Shown piece by piece: positions 52,779-62,288 of a stretch of DNA of 64,000 nucleotides. The position numbers were made by a program, and so were the translations under genes. Origin of the DNA: JAFALK01 sp042701975. GTDB lineage: Bacteria; Pseudomonadota; Gammaproteobacteria; Burkholderiales; Burkholderiaceae_C. The notes under the pieces were generated by a model that worked only from the letters and a program-made list of their open reading frames with translations, was not told where the DNA came from and made no database searches. Location: contig CP170561.1 in NCBI GenBank assembly GCA_042701975.1, forward strand, positions 2,232,001-2,296,000, given 5' to 3'. The number at the start of each line of letters is the position of its first letter. Position 1 is the stretch's first letter.

Positions 52779-53716
52779 ACCGCAACGCAAAGATCTATGT
52801 GACTGGCCACCGTGGCATGGTGGGCTCGAGTCTCGTGCGCCGCTTGCGAGAGGGCGGATACACCAACGTCCTGACGACGAACCGGGATGCCTTGGATCTG
52901 CTCGACCAACGCGGCGTCCACGCCTTTCTCGCCGAAACAAGGCCAGACTACATCTTCATTGCTGCGGCCAAGGTCGGGGGCATTCAAGCCAACAATCTCT
53001 ATCGCGCCGAATTCCTGTATCAAAACCTCATGATTGAGGCCAACTTGATACATGGTGCGCATTTGGCGGGCGTGCAGGATCTGATGTTTCTTGGTTCGAG
53101 CTGCATCTACCCAAAGCTTGCACCTCAGCCGTTGACCGAAGACAGCTTGTTGTCTGGGCCCTTGGAGCCCACCAACGAGCCCTATGCAATCGCCAAGATC
53201 GCTGGAATCAAGCTCTGCGAGGCTTACAACGCGCAGTACGGGCGACGGTACGTCAGCGTCATGCCCACGAATCTATATGGCCCCAATGACAACTATGACC
53301 TGATGAGCAGCCATGTCCTTCCGGCGCTTATCCGCAAGGCGCACGAGGCCAAGTTGCGGGGCGACGCCGAGCTGGTGGTCTGGGGCACGGGAACACCATT
53401 GCGAGAGTTTCTTTATGTCGACGATCTGGCCGACGCCTGTGTGCATCTGATGGAACATGGCTACGACGGACCACTTGTCAACATCGGTTGCGGTCAGGAC
53501 ATAACGATCCGCGAGCTCGCGGAGACGGTCATGAGGGTTGTGGGCTTCAAGGGTCGCATCGTCTTTGACGCGAGCAAGCCTGATGGAACTCCACGCAAGC
53601 TGATGAGTGTGGACCGTTTGTCGGGCCTGGGTTGGCGTGCACGAATTGGCCTGGAAGAGGGCATCCGTCGAGCCTATGAGAGCTCCCCCATGGTCTCGGC
53701 TGCGCCGCTCGCATGA
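52775..53716 (+). CDS. fcl: GDP-L-fucose synthase
   Basis: A 313-residue epimerase/reductase that turns GDP-4-keto-6-deoxymannose into GDP-L-fucose. GHRGMVGSSLVRRL is the cofactor motif, SSCIYPKLAPQP the conserved Ser/Cys segment and YAIAKIAGIKLCEAY holds Tyr-x3-Lys. With gmd it completes GDP-fucose synthesis for the exopolysaccharide. Overlap with the methyltransferase upstream and the flippase downstream suggests coupled translation. Confidence 0.95.
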   Translation: MNRNAKIYVTGHRGMVGSSLVRRLREGGYTNVLTTNRDALDLLDQRGVHAFLAETRPDYIFIAAAKVGGIQANNLYRAEFLYQNLMIEANLIHGAHLAGVQDLMFLGSSCIYPKLAPQPLTEDSLLSGPLEPTNEPYAIAKIAGIKLCEAYNAQYGRRYVSVMPTNLYGPNDNYDLMSSHVLPALIRKAHEAKLRGDAELVVWGTGTPLREFLYVDDLADACVHLMEHGYDGPLVNIGCGQDITIRELAETVMRVVGFKGRIVFDASKPDGTPRKLMSVDRLSGLGWRARIGLEEGIRRAYESSPMVSAAPLA

Positions 53717-53742
53717 GCCTCCCGACAGGCAAGGGAGGCTTC

Positions 53743-55209
53743 ATGTCAACCGACGCCCCCGAGGCCGCCAAGCAAGCAGACGCTGAGCGCAAGGCTGTCG
53801 TCTGGTCGGTATTGAATGCTTTGGGCACGAAGGGCACGAGCCTGGCGATTTATTTGCTTTTGGCCCGGCTTCTCGGCCCCGAGGTTTTCGGTGTCGTGGC
53901 ACTCGGACTGGCGGCCACGACCCTGCTCGAAGCGCTCTGCGAACACAAGCTCGGCAGTATCCTGATTCAACGGCCGCAGGTTGGCAACGCTGAGCTGAAT
54001 TCCGTCTTCGCTTTCCAGACGGGTTTGGGCATCCTTTGCGCAGCAGGGTTGGCCATGAGCGCGGGCGTGTTGGCTGCGTTGCTTTCCGAGCCGCGGCTGG
54101 CTTTCGTGTTGCCTTGGCTGGCGCTGGCGATGGTGTTCAACGTCGCTACCTTCGTTCATGACGCCCTGCTCCGTCGCGACTTGCGGTTTCGCGCACTGAC
54201 GCTGCGGAACCTGGCCGCGAACGTGCTCGGAGGCGCTGTCGGCATTGCCCTTGCATTCCTCGGCGCAGGGCTGTGGAGCATGGTCGCCATGGTTCTGACC
54301 AGCGCCGTCACGGGAGCGATCGTGATCTGGGGCGCAGCGCGGTGGCGTCCCACAGGCCGCTTCGCCGCCGATGCATTCATGCCGCTGTATCGAGACGCTC
54401 GACATGTGGCCTGGCCGAACATCTTGGGCAGCCTGGCTCAGCAGGCCAACATGTTCATCGTCGGCCATTTTTTTGGTGCAGCTGTTGCGGGGCACTACGC
54501 GTTTGCATTGCGCATCTACGACGTGGTGATGCGCATCACCACGTTTTCCTTCAGCGAGGCTGCTTTCCCCATACTCGCAAAACGAACCGATGATCCGGCA
54601 CTGTACCGAGAGGGCTTTCTTGGCCTCATCAGTTCAACAGGTTGTTTGACCGTTGGCCTGCTGATGGTGGCAGCGGGAATTGTTCCCGCTGCAGTGCCTC
54701 TCGTCTTCGGGGCGAACTGGGCGCCGGCTTCGGACTACTTGGTGGTCTATCTCGTTGGCGGCGCCTTGATCTCGATGGGGGCCTACAACGACGTCACGCT
54801 GATGGCGTTTGCCGAAACGCGCAAGCTGGCCAGCACGTTTTACGCGTCCATCGCACTCTGGTTGCTGCAGTTGCCGCTGTTGCCGCATGTCGGTCCACTG
54901 TTTCCAGCCGTGGCCTGGTTCGTCAAGGAGATGTTCATCTTCCCGCCGAAGTCCCTCTGGTCCTTGCGCCTGATGGGCCTGCCTGTGCAAACCTATCTGC
55001 GACTGACACTCAGCGTCCTGGCGGCCGGAGTCCTTGCGCTGGTCGTCGTTTCCTCGGTTCGGTGGTGGTTGGGTACGGCGACGTATTTCGGCCTGGCTGC
55101 TTGCGGACTCGTTGGGTTGGCAGTTTTTTGCGGCGCTGCTGCAGCACTGGGGGTCACGGGAGCGCGCTCAGCGCTTGCGCGGCTGAGCCTGCTGCTTGGA
55201 ACGCGCTGA
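53743..55209 (+). CDS. Polysaccharide flippase (Wzx/MOP family)
   Basis: A 488-residue inner-membrane protein with about twelve helices that would move lipid-linked repeat units across the membrane. ILGSLAQQANMFIVGHFFGA and LLARLLGPEVFGVVALGLA are typical of the oligosaccharide-flippase fold. I choose the ATG at 53743, with AGGGAGG five bases before it. An ATG at 53713 overlapping the fcl stop (ATGA) would add ten residues and remains possible. Confidence 0.9.
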   Translation: MSTDAPEAAKQADAERKAVVWSVLNALGTKGTSLAIYLLLARLLGPEVFGVVALGLAATTLLEALCEHKLGSILIQRPQVGNAELNSVFAFQTGLGILCAAGLAMSAGVLAALLSEPRLAFVLPWLALAMVFNVATFVHDALLRRDLRFRALTLRNLAANVLGGAVGIALAFLGAGLWSMVAMVLTSAVTGAIVIWGAARWRPTGRFAADAFMPLYRDARHVAWPNILGSLAQQANMFIVGHFFGAAVAGHYAFALRIYDVVMRITTFSFSEAAFPILAKRTDDPALYREGFLGLISSTGCLTVGLLMVAAGIVPAAVPLVFGANWAPASDYLVVYLVGGALISMGAYNDVTLMAFAETRKLASTFYASIALWLLQLPLLPHVGPLFPAVAWFVKEMFIFPPKSLWSLRLMGLPVQTYLRLTLSVLAAGVLALVVVSSVRWWLGTATYFGLAACGLVGLAVFCGAAAALGVTGARSALARLSLLLGTR

Positions 55210-55239
55210 GCGCGCCGGGCATCGAATGAGAAAGCTGTT

Positions 55240-56760
55240 ATGAACGTAGCAATTCCGTACCACCTCCAAAGACTGTGGAGCGCGAGCTTTCTGGCCAAGT
55301 GCGCGCTTGTGGCACTTGTGGCCTTTCTGATGTTCTTCTTCGCTGCAGCCTCGGTCATCCTGCCCTGGTGGTTCGTGCTGGTCGTGGTGCTGTTCCCGAT
55401 CGTGCTCGTCGCTGCGTTGGCGATGCCCGTGTTTGGCCTGTTCATCATGCTGGTGCTGGTGTGCGGGCTGGTACCGGAATCGCTTTCGCCGAGCATCAAG
55501 CTGGGCGCCGGGCAGGTGAAGGCGCACGAGCTTTTCATGCTGCTGATGCTGGGCTTCGCACTGGCGCGACGCGATGCGATCAACAGCCTCAAGCCCTATG
55601 TCGGTTGGCTGTTGCCCGTGTTCGGGATCCTTGCCTTGACGGTCTCGGCGGTCATGGTGGCGTTCTTCATCTACCGAACGGCGCCACGCGACATCTTCAG
55701 CGATGCGCGCAATTTCCTTGGATGGCTGCCGCTCTTTTGCCTGGTTGGCATGATCCGTACACAGCAACAGCTCACTCGCTTGCAAAAGAGCATCATCGCC
55801 TTGGGGCTGTTGGTGTCGCTGGCGGCCCTGTTGCAGTTCTTCACCGGACGTTCCTTCGTGCAGAACGCTCGGGTCGAGGAATTGGCCACGCTCAGCCAGT
55901 CGCTGGACTTGACGCGTTCTATTGTTGGCGCGAGCAACTACTTCCTGATCTTCTCCTTGTACTTGCTGCTGGCTCGAATGATGACTGGCTCGACATCGGT
56001 GCTGGCGGCCTCGCCCTTGGTGGTCTTTCTTGTGGCTGGGCTGGTCGTCAACTTTGGACGCGGAGTCTGGCTGACGAGCCTCGGCGGAGCGATTCTGTTG
56101 GCGTACTGGCTCGCGGGTTGGCGCGGCATCGGGCGCATCGTTGTGGCTGGGTTGCTGGGGCTGGCGCTTGCGCTGGGTGCCTTGGCGCTGGCCAAACCCA
56201 AGATCATCGAAGCCGCGTACGAGCGGCTCGTCAGCGCTACCAGTGAGAAGTTCGAACGTGACACCTCGTTGGGCTGGCGTCTCGAAGAGGTCACGGACGC
56301 TACCGAGAAAATCCAGGGCAGCCCCTTCGTCGGAGTTGGGGTAGGCACTGCCTACAAGCCCCTGATCCGGATGAACGGCCGCAGCACGACGGTTTCTGAC
56401 GAGGTCATGACACGCTACATCCACAACGCCTATGTCGGGCTGTGGCTCAAGCTGGGCATCTTGGGCCCCTTGTGCGTCGCCGCCATCATCTGGGGCGTCT
56501 TGCGGCGAGGACTGAAGATGGCGCGTGAAGCCAAGGACGTCAAGACGAAGGCACTTTCGCTGACCATTGTGGCGAGCTTCGTGGTGCCTGTTGTCACGTC
56601 CATCACGCAGCCTGAATGGCTGGATCAGACGGGCATCGCATTCTTCGCAACGGTGCTGGCGCTGCAGATCATCGTGCATCGTCTGGCAACTGCCGGTGAG
56701 CCGGAAATCCGAACCTTCGGCATCCCCAAGCGTGCTGAGCAAGCGGCGATCGTCCTGTGA
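55240..56760 (+). CDS. O-antigen ligase/polymerase family protein (Wzy type)
   Basis: A 506-residue protein with about twelve membrane segments. The Wzy_C signature is the periplasmic loop after helix 8 with DTSLGWRLEEV and IHNAYVGLWLKLGILGP. It would polymerise the repeat units. Its stop overlaps the next gene (GTGA). The leading peptide before the first helix is short. It cannot be told from sequence alone whether it acts as polymerase or as ligase. Confidence 0.9.
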   Translation: MNVAIPYHLQRLWSASFLAKCALVALVAFLMFFFAAASVILPWWFVLVVVLFPIVLVAALAMPVFGLFIMLVLVCGLVPESLSPSIKLGAGQVKAHELFMLLMLGFALARRDAINSLKPYVGWLLPVFGILALTVSAVMVAFFIYRTAPRDIFSDARNFLGWLPLFCLVGMIRTQQQLTRLQKSIIALGLLVSLAALLQFFTGRSFVQNARVEELATLSQSLDLTRSIVGASNYFLIFSLYLLLARMMTGSTSVLAASPLVVFLVAGLVVNFGRGVWLTSLGGAILLAYWLAGWRGIGRIVVAGLLGLALALGALALAKPKIIEAAYERLVSATSEKFERDTSLGWRLEEVTDATEKIQGSPFVGVGVGTAYKPLIRMNGRSTTVSDEVMTRYIHNAYVGLWLKLGILGPLCVAAIIWGVLRRGLKMAREAKDVKTKALSLTIVASFVVPVVTSITQPEWLDQTGIAFFATVLALQIIVHRLATAGEPEIRTFGIPKRAEQAAIVL

Positions 56761-57752
56761 AGTCGAGTGACACATTGCCCATGCCTCCGCGCGTTTACGT
56801 GATCCTGCTGAATTGGAACGGCGCCAGCGATACCATGGCTTGTCTCGAAAGCCTGATGCGACTGGAGCACGCCAACTACCAGTTGGTCGTCTGCGAAAAC
56901 GGATCGGCCGACGACTCGGTCGAGCGTTTGCGTGCCTGGGCATCGGGGCCGGCGGGCTGGCGCATGGTGGAGTACGCGCGCGATCTGGCTGAGCATGGTG
57001 GCATTGCAGGCGATGAAGCGGATCTGTTCATGCTGCATACCGGGGCCAACCTCGGATTCGCCGGCGGATGCAATGTCGGTCTTCGTTTCGCCACGGCGCG
57101 CGGCGATGCCGATTTTGTTTGGCTGTTGAACAACGACACCGAGGTGAGCCCGGATGCCTTGTCAACCCTGGTCGCCCGTGCGTCGCAACCGGACTCGCCT
57201 GGCATCGTCGGTTCGCTGCTGTGCTACTTCGACGAGCGCGATCGCATTCAATCCGTAGGTGGTGGCACTTTCGACGAAATGCGGGGGACCACGTTTCACA
57301 TTGCTGAGGGGGAATCCAGAGCAGGCTTGAGTCAAATTCGGATTCGGGAAGCCGAAGCGACCATGACCTACGTCGTCGGAGCCTCCATGCTGGTGAGCAG
57401 CGATTTTCTGGCGCGCGTGGGCCTGATGGAGGAAGACTACTTTCTCTATTATGAAGAAATGGACTGGGCTGAGCGCGCGCGTCGTGCACAGCCGCCTTTC
57501 AAGCTGGGACTTGCCGCTGACTCCGTGGTCTTCCACAAAGTGGGTGCATCGGCAGGAACGCACCAGAAGTCTCTTTCATCGCTGCAATACCTGACCCGCA
57601 GTCGCATGCGCTTCATCAAGCGCTTTTATCCCCGGCGCCTCAGAAGCGTGCGTTTGCATGTGGCATGGGAAGCCGCGAAGGCCCTCGTCAAAGGGCGCGT
57701 TGCGGAGGCGAGGCTCAAGATGATGCTTGCCTTCTCGTCTTTGAAGTTGTGA
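56757..57752 (+). CDS. Glycosyltransferase family 2
   Basis: A 331-residue GT-A inverting glycosyltransferase. It opens VYVILLNWNGASDTMACLES and has the metal-binding FVWLLNNDTEVSPDAL and a later EEDYFLYYEEMDWAERARR motif, as in rhamnosyltransferase-like family members. It starts at GTG 56757, overlapping the previous stop; ATG 56781 is an alternative. Acceptor and donor are unknown. Confidence 0.92.
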   Translation: MKSSDTLPMPPRVYVILLNWNGASDTMACLESLMRLEHANYQLVVCENGSADDSVERLRAWASGPAGWRMVEYARDLAEHGGIAGDEADLFMLHTGANLGFAGGCNVGLRFATARGDADFVWLLNNDTEVSPDALSTLVARASQPDSPGIVGSLLCYFDERDRIQSVGGGTFDEMRGTTFHIAEGESRAGLSQIRIREAEATMTYVVGASMLVSSDFLARVGLMEEDYFLYYEEMDWAERARRAQPPFKLGLAADSVVFHKVGASAGTHQKSLSSLQYLTRSRMRFIKRFYPRRLRSVRLHVAWEAAKALVKGRVAEARLKMMLAFSSLKL

Positions 57753-57754
57753 CC

Positions 57755-58992
57755 ATGACTAGAAAGTTGAAGCTGCTCTGGATCGCGCGCACCTGTCCAT
57801 TCCCCGCCAACGATGGGGAAAAGCTGCGCGTCTACAACTTGCTCAAGAACCTGGCGCGCACGCATGAGATCACCTTGGTGTATCGCCAGATCGAGCCCGA
57901 AGAGTCGAGCGGCGCCGAGGAGCTGGGGCGCTTTTGCAAGGCTGTGCATGGCGTGCCGGTGGGCCGGCCGCGCGGCGTTCTGGGGCGCTTGAGGTGGGCG
58001 ATGCCCTTCGTTTTTTCGCCGTATCCGATCTCGCTGTGCACGGTGTTCTTCAAGCCCATACTGTTGGTGCTTCAAGATTTGGTGCGGACTGAGCAGTTCG
58101 ACATTGTCCAGGTCGAGCACTCGTCATTGACCATCTATCTCGACCACTTGAACTTTGCAGCAAGACCGCCTTGCGTCCTGACGCTGCACAACATCGACTA
58201 TGTTCGCAATGAACGGATCCTGGCCAATTCTTCTTGGGGCGTTGCCAAGTTCTACCATTGGCTCAATCAGCGAAAGTTCAAGCGTTGGGAGCTTGAGTCG
58301 CTCGGACGCTACGAGCAGTTGATTGCGATGTCGGAGCTTGACCGCGATCTGTTGCTTCGCGAGATGCCTGGTCTTTCGGTGACGGTGGTTCCAAATGGCG
58401 TGGACGTCAACGCTGTCCCCTACGAACCGGTTGCAGCGAGCTCGCGAACCATGATCTTTGTGGCCTCCATGGATTCCGAGGCGAACCACGACGGAGCGAT
58501 GTTTTTCCTTCGCGAAGTCTGGCCGTCGCTGCAGCGGGGGGGCGTCGCCTGGTGATGAAAATGGTGGGGCGTGCACCACAGCCGGAGTTGCTGGCCCAGC
58601 ACAACGGCGACGACGTGATTGTGACCGGCAAGGTGTCCGAGGTCCTGCCGTATTACCGCGAAGCCTTGGTGGCGCTGGTGCCGTTGCGATCCGGCGGCGG
58701 TACGCGTCTCAAGATCATTGAGGCATTGGCCGCCGGCACCCCTGTGGTTTCTACGACGGTGGGTTGCGAAGGATTGGAGGTCACCAACGGACAGGACATC
58801 CTGATTGCCGACACGCCAGCGACGTTTGCAGCGGCCATTGAAAGGCTGCTGGCTGAATCGCAATTGGCCAAGGACCTGAGCCGGGCGGGGCGATCGCTCG
58901 CCGAGCAACGCTATGACTGGGCTCTGATCGCGCAGACGCATGAGCGAGTCTATGAAGCGGCGATGGGCTCGCCAGTGGGAGCGCTCGGATGA
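57755..58992 (+). pseudogene. Glycosyltransferase family 4 (sugar transferase), frameshifted at a G7 tract
   Basis: A glycosyltransferase read in two frames. From ATG 57755 the first 266 codons give WIARTCPFPANDGEKLRVYN and MIFVASMDSEANHDGAM, then stop at 58555. The C-terminal half (VGRAPQPELLAQHNGDD, VPLRSGGGTRLKIIEALAAG, ending at 58992) is in the next frame. Reading eight rather than seven G at 58536-58542 (or five) restores a 411-412-residue enzyme of GT-B fold. It may be a real null allele, a phase-variable off state or an assembly error. Both neighbours overlap or abut it. Confidence 0.85.
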
Positions 58993-59897
58993 ACCTGCCG
59001 CGCATTTCTGTCGTGACCTCTTGCTTCAACGCGGAAGCCTGGGTGGACCACACGCTCAGCTCCGTACTGCAACAGCAATACCCGAACCTGCAGTACATCT
59101 TCATTGACGGCGCGTCGACCGACGGGACCTTGAACGTCGCCCGGCGGTATGAAGATCAACTCGCAATCCTGCGCAGCGAACCTGACGACGGCCAGTATCA
59201 CGGGATCCAAAAGGGCATGGCCCTGGCAAACGGAGAGATTCTCGCGTGGCTCAATGGGGACGACATTCACTGTCCTTGGACCCTTTCGGTCGTCGGTGAG
59301 GTGTTTGCTCAGTTTCCAGAAGTGGACTGGATCATCGGAACACCGTCATACATGAACGGTCGAGGCCAATGCATGCGGGTCTCCGGAAACTCCGGGACAG
59401 CCTACCCCCGCAATTACATCCGCCAAGGATGGTTCCGCAACGAACTCGCCGGCTACTTGCAGCAGGAAAGCATGTTCTGGCGGCGCAGTCTTTGGGAGCG
59501 TGTGGGTGGGCTGGATCTTTCATTGAAGCTTGCGGCTGACTTCGACCTCTGGCGGCGCTTTGCCCAACATGCGGAACTGGTGTCGGTCAATGTTCCGCTT
59601 GCCTTGTTTCGCCAGCATGCCGAGCAGCGCTCGGCAGTCGGGTTGCAGCGCTACGAAGCAGAGGTCTCAAGCATCTGCGCAGGTCTTCCGCGAGCGCCGG
59701 CCCTCTGGTCGACTCTGGCGCGGCAGGGTGAAATGGGGCGCCATGCGTGTCGAATGTTGTCGTGGCATCGCAGTCCCGTGCTTTCGTATTCGCCAGCAGC
59801 GCAGCGCTGGATCAAGACAACCTCATTGCGGCCGCTCGCGCGCACGTCTGTAGCCGATCTGCTTCTCGAGCGAACGGCAAGAAGCTTGGCTCAATGA
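58989..59897 (+). CDS. Glycosyltransferase family 2
   Basis: A 302-residue GT-A glycosyltransferase. ISVVTSCFNAEAWVDHTL is the N-terminal signature, then QYIFIDGASTDGT and ILAWLNGDDIHCPW with the Asp pair that binds the nucleotide-sugar metal; LKLAADFDLWRRFA is the C-terminal catalytic motif. The ATG overlaps the end of the frameshifted GT4 gene (ATGA), so it is coupled to it and may be affected by its frame. Donor sugar unknown. Confidence 0.93.
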   Translation: MNLPRISVVTSCFNAEAWVDHTLSSVLQQQYPNLQYIFIDGASTDGTLNVARRYEDQLAILRSEPDDGQYHGIQKGMALANGEILAWLNGDDIHCPWTLSVVGEVFAQFPEVDWIIGTPSYMNGRGQCMRVSGNSGTAYPRNYIRQGWFRNELAGYLQQESMFWRRSLWERVGGLDLSLKLAADFDLWRRFAQHAELVSVNVPLALFRQHAEQRSAVGLQRYEAEVSSICAGLPRAPALWSTLARQGEMGRHACRMLSWHRSPVLSYSPAAQRWIKTTSLRPLARTSVADLLLERTARSLAQ

Positions 59898-59901
59898 AGG
59901 C

Positions 59902-59937
59902 GAAGGCAAGCTGACATTGCCTTCCGCAATCAATTGC
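59902..59937. terminator. Hairpins between convergent genes
   Basis: GAAGGCAA (59902-59909) and TTGCCTTC (59917-59924) form an 8-bp perfect stem with a 7-base loop, just after the glycosyltransferase stop at 59897. A second small hairpin, GCAAT-CA-ATTGC (59926-59937), follows and overlaps the end of the beta-helix gene. No U tract is present, so the call is tentative. Confidence 0.45.
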
Positions 59938-61039
59938 AGGCTGCCGGCTTTTCGTCGAACATGGCTGGCGAGAGCGAGGTGTCAAGGAACTGATTGGCGT
60001 CGTCTGTGACGCGGGAGCACATCTCAGGGCCGTTGCGGAATGCAAAGGACAAGGCACCGTCGTTCTCATTCCAGTTCCACAGGCGCGCGGTGCCGCGGTT
60101 GCCCCGGATCGTGATGTTGCTACAGGCGGAGAGCGCACGAACATAGTAGGCGAGGTAGGTCAAGCTGCTGGGCGCAGTGCCACGGTTGTCGACGCGGTTG
60201 TTCTCGACCAGGATCTGGTTGCCGCCGGCCACGCCGATGCCCGTATTTGTGACCGTCACGACGACGTTGTCGTGCACCCATATCCAACTGCCACCGTTGT
60301 CGCCAACCGTGATCCCGCCGCCTTCCTTGGACGTCCCGCCTCGGATCCTGTTGTAGGCGATCTCGATCGGGGCCGAAGGCATGCCGCTGGCGGCATACAT
60401 GCTGATGTGATCTTCATATCCCTTGACGCCGGTTCCATAGTTGGCGTCGGACACGTTGCAGGTCACCTTGGAGGGAGAATTGCCGCCGCTGACAGCGTTG
60501 AATTGCACAGCTTGGCCGTTGTAGTGCGGGCCCCGGATATTGAAGAAGTAGTTGCGGTCGATGACCAAGGGGCTGGTGGAACGGTGCGCTTTCACGCCGC
60601 TGGCCACATCGTGAATCACGTTGCTCTGCACGACGATGTTCGTAGCGCCTTCGAGAATGAAGATGCCATAGTCCGTGCTGCCTCCACTTGGGCCGCACGG
60701 ACCGATCCGTGATCGCCGAATGGTCACATTTCGAACGCCGGCACCGACCACGACGCATGGTCCCTGCGGATTCGAGATGTCGAGGTTCTCGATCAACTGG
60801 CCTGACTTGGCGTCGATCCGGCCGGATTTCCTCAGGCCCTGCAAATCGTCGGCGGTCGGTGTCAGCGTTGTTTGCGTCGCGTTGCCGGGCAGCGGCACTG
60901 CCAAGGGCTTGCTTGTGGTCTCGAGTGGGCCGGAAGGTGTTCCGTCATCGCCGGGGGCCGGGCTACCACCACCACAAGCCGCAAGCAGTAGCGCCGGAAG
61001 GAAGAGGTTGATCATGCGCGTGGAGCCCAGGAACTGCAT
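59930..61039 (-). CDS. Right-handed beta-helix lipoprotein
   Basis: A secreted lipoprotein of about 369 residues. The signal ends in LLLAAC (lipobox), followed by a Gly/Pro/Ser linker. The main body is parallel beta-helix repeats: NVTIRRSRIG, NIVVQSNVIHDVASGVKAH, NYFFNIRGP, HDNVVVTVTNTGIGVAGGN and NITIRGNRGTARLW. Such folds are found in polysaccharide lyases and epimerases, but no catalytic motif is recognised. I start at ATG 61039 (GGTGG before it); ATG 61015 is an alternative. It lies in the exopolysaccharide locus but on the minus strand. Confidence 0.8.
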   Translation of the reverse strand: MQFLGSTRMINLFLPALLLAACGGGSPAPGDDGTPSGPLETTSKPLAVPLPGNATQTTLTPTADDLQGLRKSGRIDAKSGQLIENLDISNPQGPCVVVGAGVRNVTIRRSRIGPCGPSGGSTDYGIFILEGATNIVVQSNVIHDVASGVKAHRSTSPLVIDRNYFFNIRGPHYNGQAVQFNAVSGGNSPSKVTCNVSDANYGTGVKGYEDHISMYAASGMPSAPIEIAYNRIRGGTSKEGGGITVGDNGGSWIWVHDNVVVTVTNTGIGVAGGNQILVENNRVDNRGTAPSSLTYLAYYVRALSACSNITIRGNRGTARLWNWNENDGALSFAFRNGPEMCSRVTDDANQFLDTSLSPAMFDEKPAACN

Positions 61040-61158
61040 TTGAACCACCGTTGTGCGAGTGAGGCATAGCGGCAATTCTCAGCAGCATGTCGGAGATCTC
61101 GATGAGCACTTCTTGGCGCGGAGGAGTCCGCGCAGGTAAGCCCGAGTAACAAGGCGAG

Positions 61159-62271
61159 TCAGCTCGCGCCGAGTTCGCGAGCCAGGATTTCGACGATTCG
61201 ATCGGCTGCCTTGCCATCCCACAGGTGCGGCCGGCGTCCGCGCTTGCCGCCAGTGCGGATGGTTTGCAGCGCGAGTGGAATGATGGTCATCGGATCTGTG
61301 CCTGCCAAGACATTGCTGCCTTCGTCGACCGTCACCGGCCGCTCCGTGTTCTCGCGAATCGTGACGCAGGGCACGCCGAGAGCCGTAGTTTCCTCCTGGA
61401 GACCGCCGCTGTCTGTAAGCACGATCGTCGCGTCCTTCCACAGGTGCAGGAAGGACATATAGGCCTGGGGACCCAGGAGCGTGACTCGATCGCCCAGCTC
61501 GATGCCGAACTTCTCAATGTTGGCGCGAGTGCGCGGATGCACGGGGAAGACCAGCGGCAATTCCGCCGAGACAGCGCGCAGCACCTGGGCCACGCGCTCC
61601 AGTGACTCAGCACTGTCCACGTTGGATGGACGATGCAGCGTGACCACGCCATAGCGCGCATGAGCACGCTTGAAAGCGTCCGTCTCCAGCCCCGAGACGT
61701 CCATGCTCTTGAGCTTCTCTGCTTGATAGAGCACGTTGTCCACCATCACATGACCGACATCGAAGACCACCTTGGGGGCCTTGCCCTCCCGCAGCAGATG
61801 CTCCCGACCGCTGGGCTCTGTGACAAAGAACCAGTCCGTGATGGCGTCGGTCACCAGGCGGTTGATCTCCTCGGGCATGCTCATGTCACCACTGCGCAGG
61901 CCGGCTTCCACATGGGCGACAGGAATCCAGGCCTTCTTCGCGACGATGGAGCAGGCCAGGGTGGAGTTCACGTCGCCGACTACCAGGCAGGCAGCAGGCT
62001 TGTCCTCGCGACACAGCTGTTCGTACGCGATCATGATCTTTCCAGTCTGCTCGGCGTGGCTGCCGCCACCGCAGCCCAGGCGCACATCGGGGGCTGGAAT
62101 GCCCAGCTCTTCGAAGAAAACCTCATTCATGTCTCGGTCGTAATGCTGACCTGTATGGACAATCTTCCAATCCAGTCGCCCGTCGGCCTGCAGCGCCCGC
62201 ACGATGGGTGCGATCTTCATGAAGTTCGGACGCGCGCCGGCGATGAGGTGAATGCAGGGCTTGTTGGACAT
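61159..62271 (-). CDS. wecB: UDP-N-acetylglucosamine 2-epimerase (non-hydrolysing)
   Basis: A 370-residue GT-B-fold epimerase that interconverts UDP-GlcNAc and UDP-ManNAc. Signatures are AGARPNFMKIAPIVRAL and HTGQHYDRDMNEVFFEELG at the N-terminus, EAGLRSGDMSMPEEINR in the middle and LTDSGGLQEETTALGVPC near the C-terminus. It would supply UDP-ManNAc for the polymer or for the WecG-like transferase encoded 17 bases upstream. No wecC dehydrogenase is in the window, so the sugar may stay as ManNAc. Confidence 0.95.
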   Translation of the reverse strand: MSNKPCIHLIAGARPNFMKIAPIVRALQADGRLDWKIVHTGQHYDRDMNEVFFEELGIPAPDVRLGCGGGSHAEQTGKIMIAYEQLCREDKPAACLVVGDVNSTLACSIVAKKAWIPVAHVEAGLRSGDMSMPEEINRLVTDAITDWFFVTEPSGREHLLREGKAPKVVFDVGHVMVDNVLYQAEKLKSMDVSGLETDAFKRAHARYGVVTLHRPSNVDSAESLERVAQVLRAVSAELPLVFPVHPRTRANIEKFGIELGDRVTLLGPQAYMSFLHLWKDATIVLTDSGGLQEETTALGVPCVTIRENTERPVTVDEGSNVLAGTDPMTIIPLALQTIRTGGKRGRRPHLWDGKAADRIVEILARELGAS

Positions 62272-62288
62272 GACGATGGATCTTGGGG

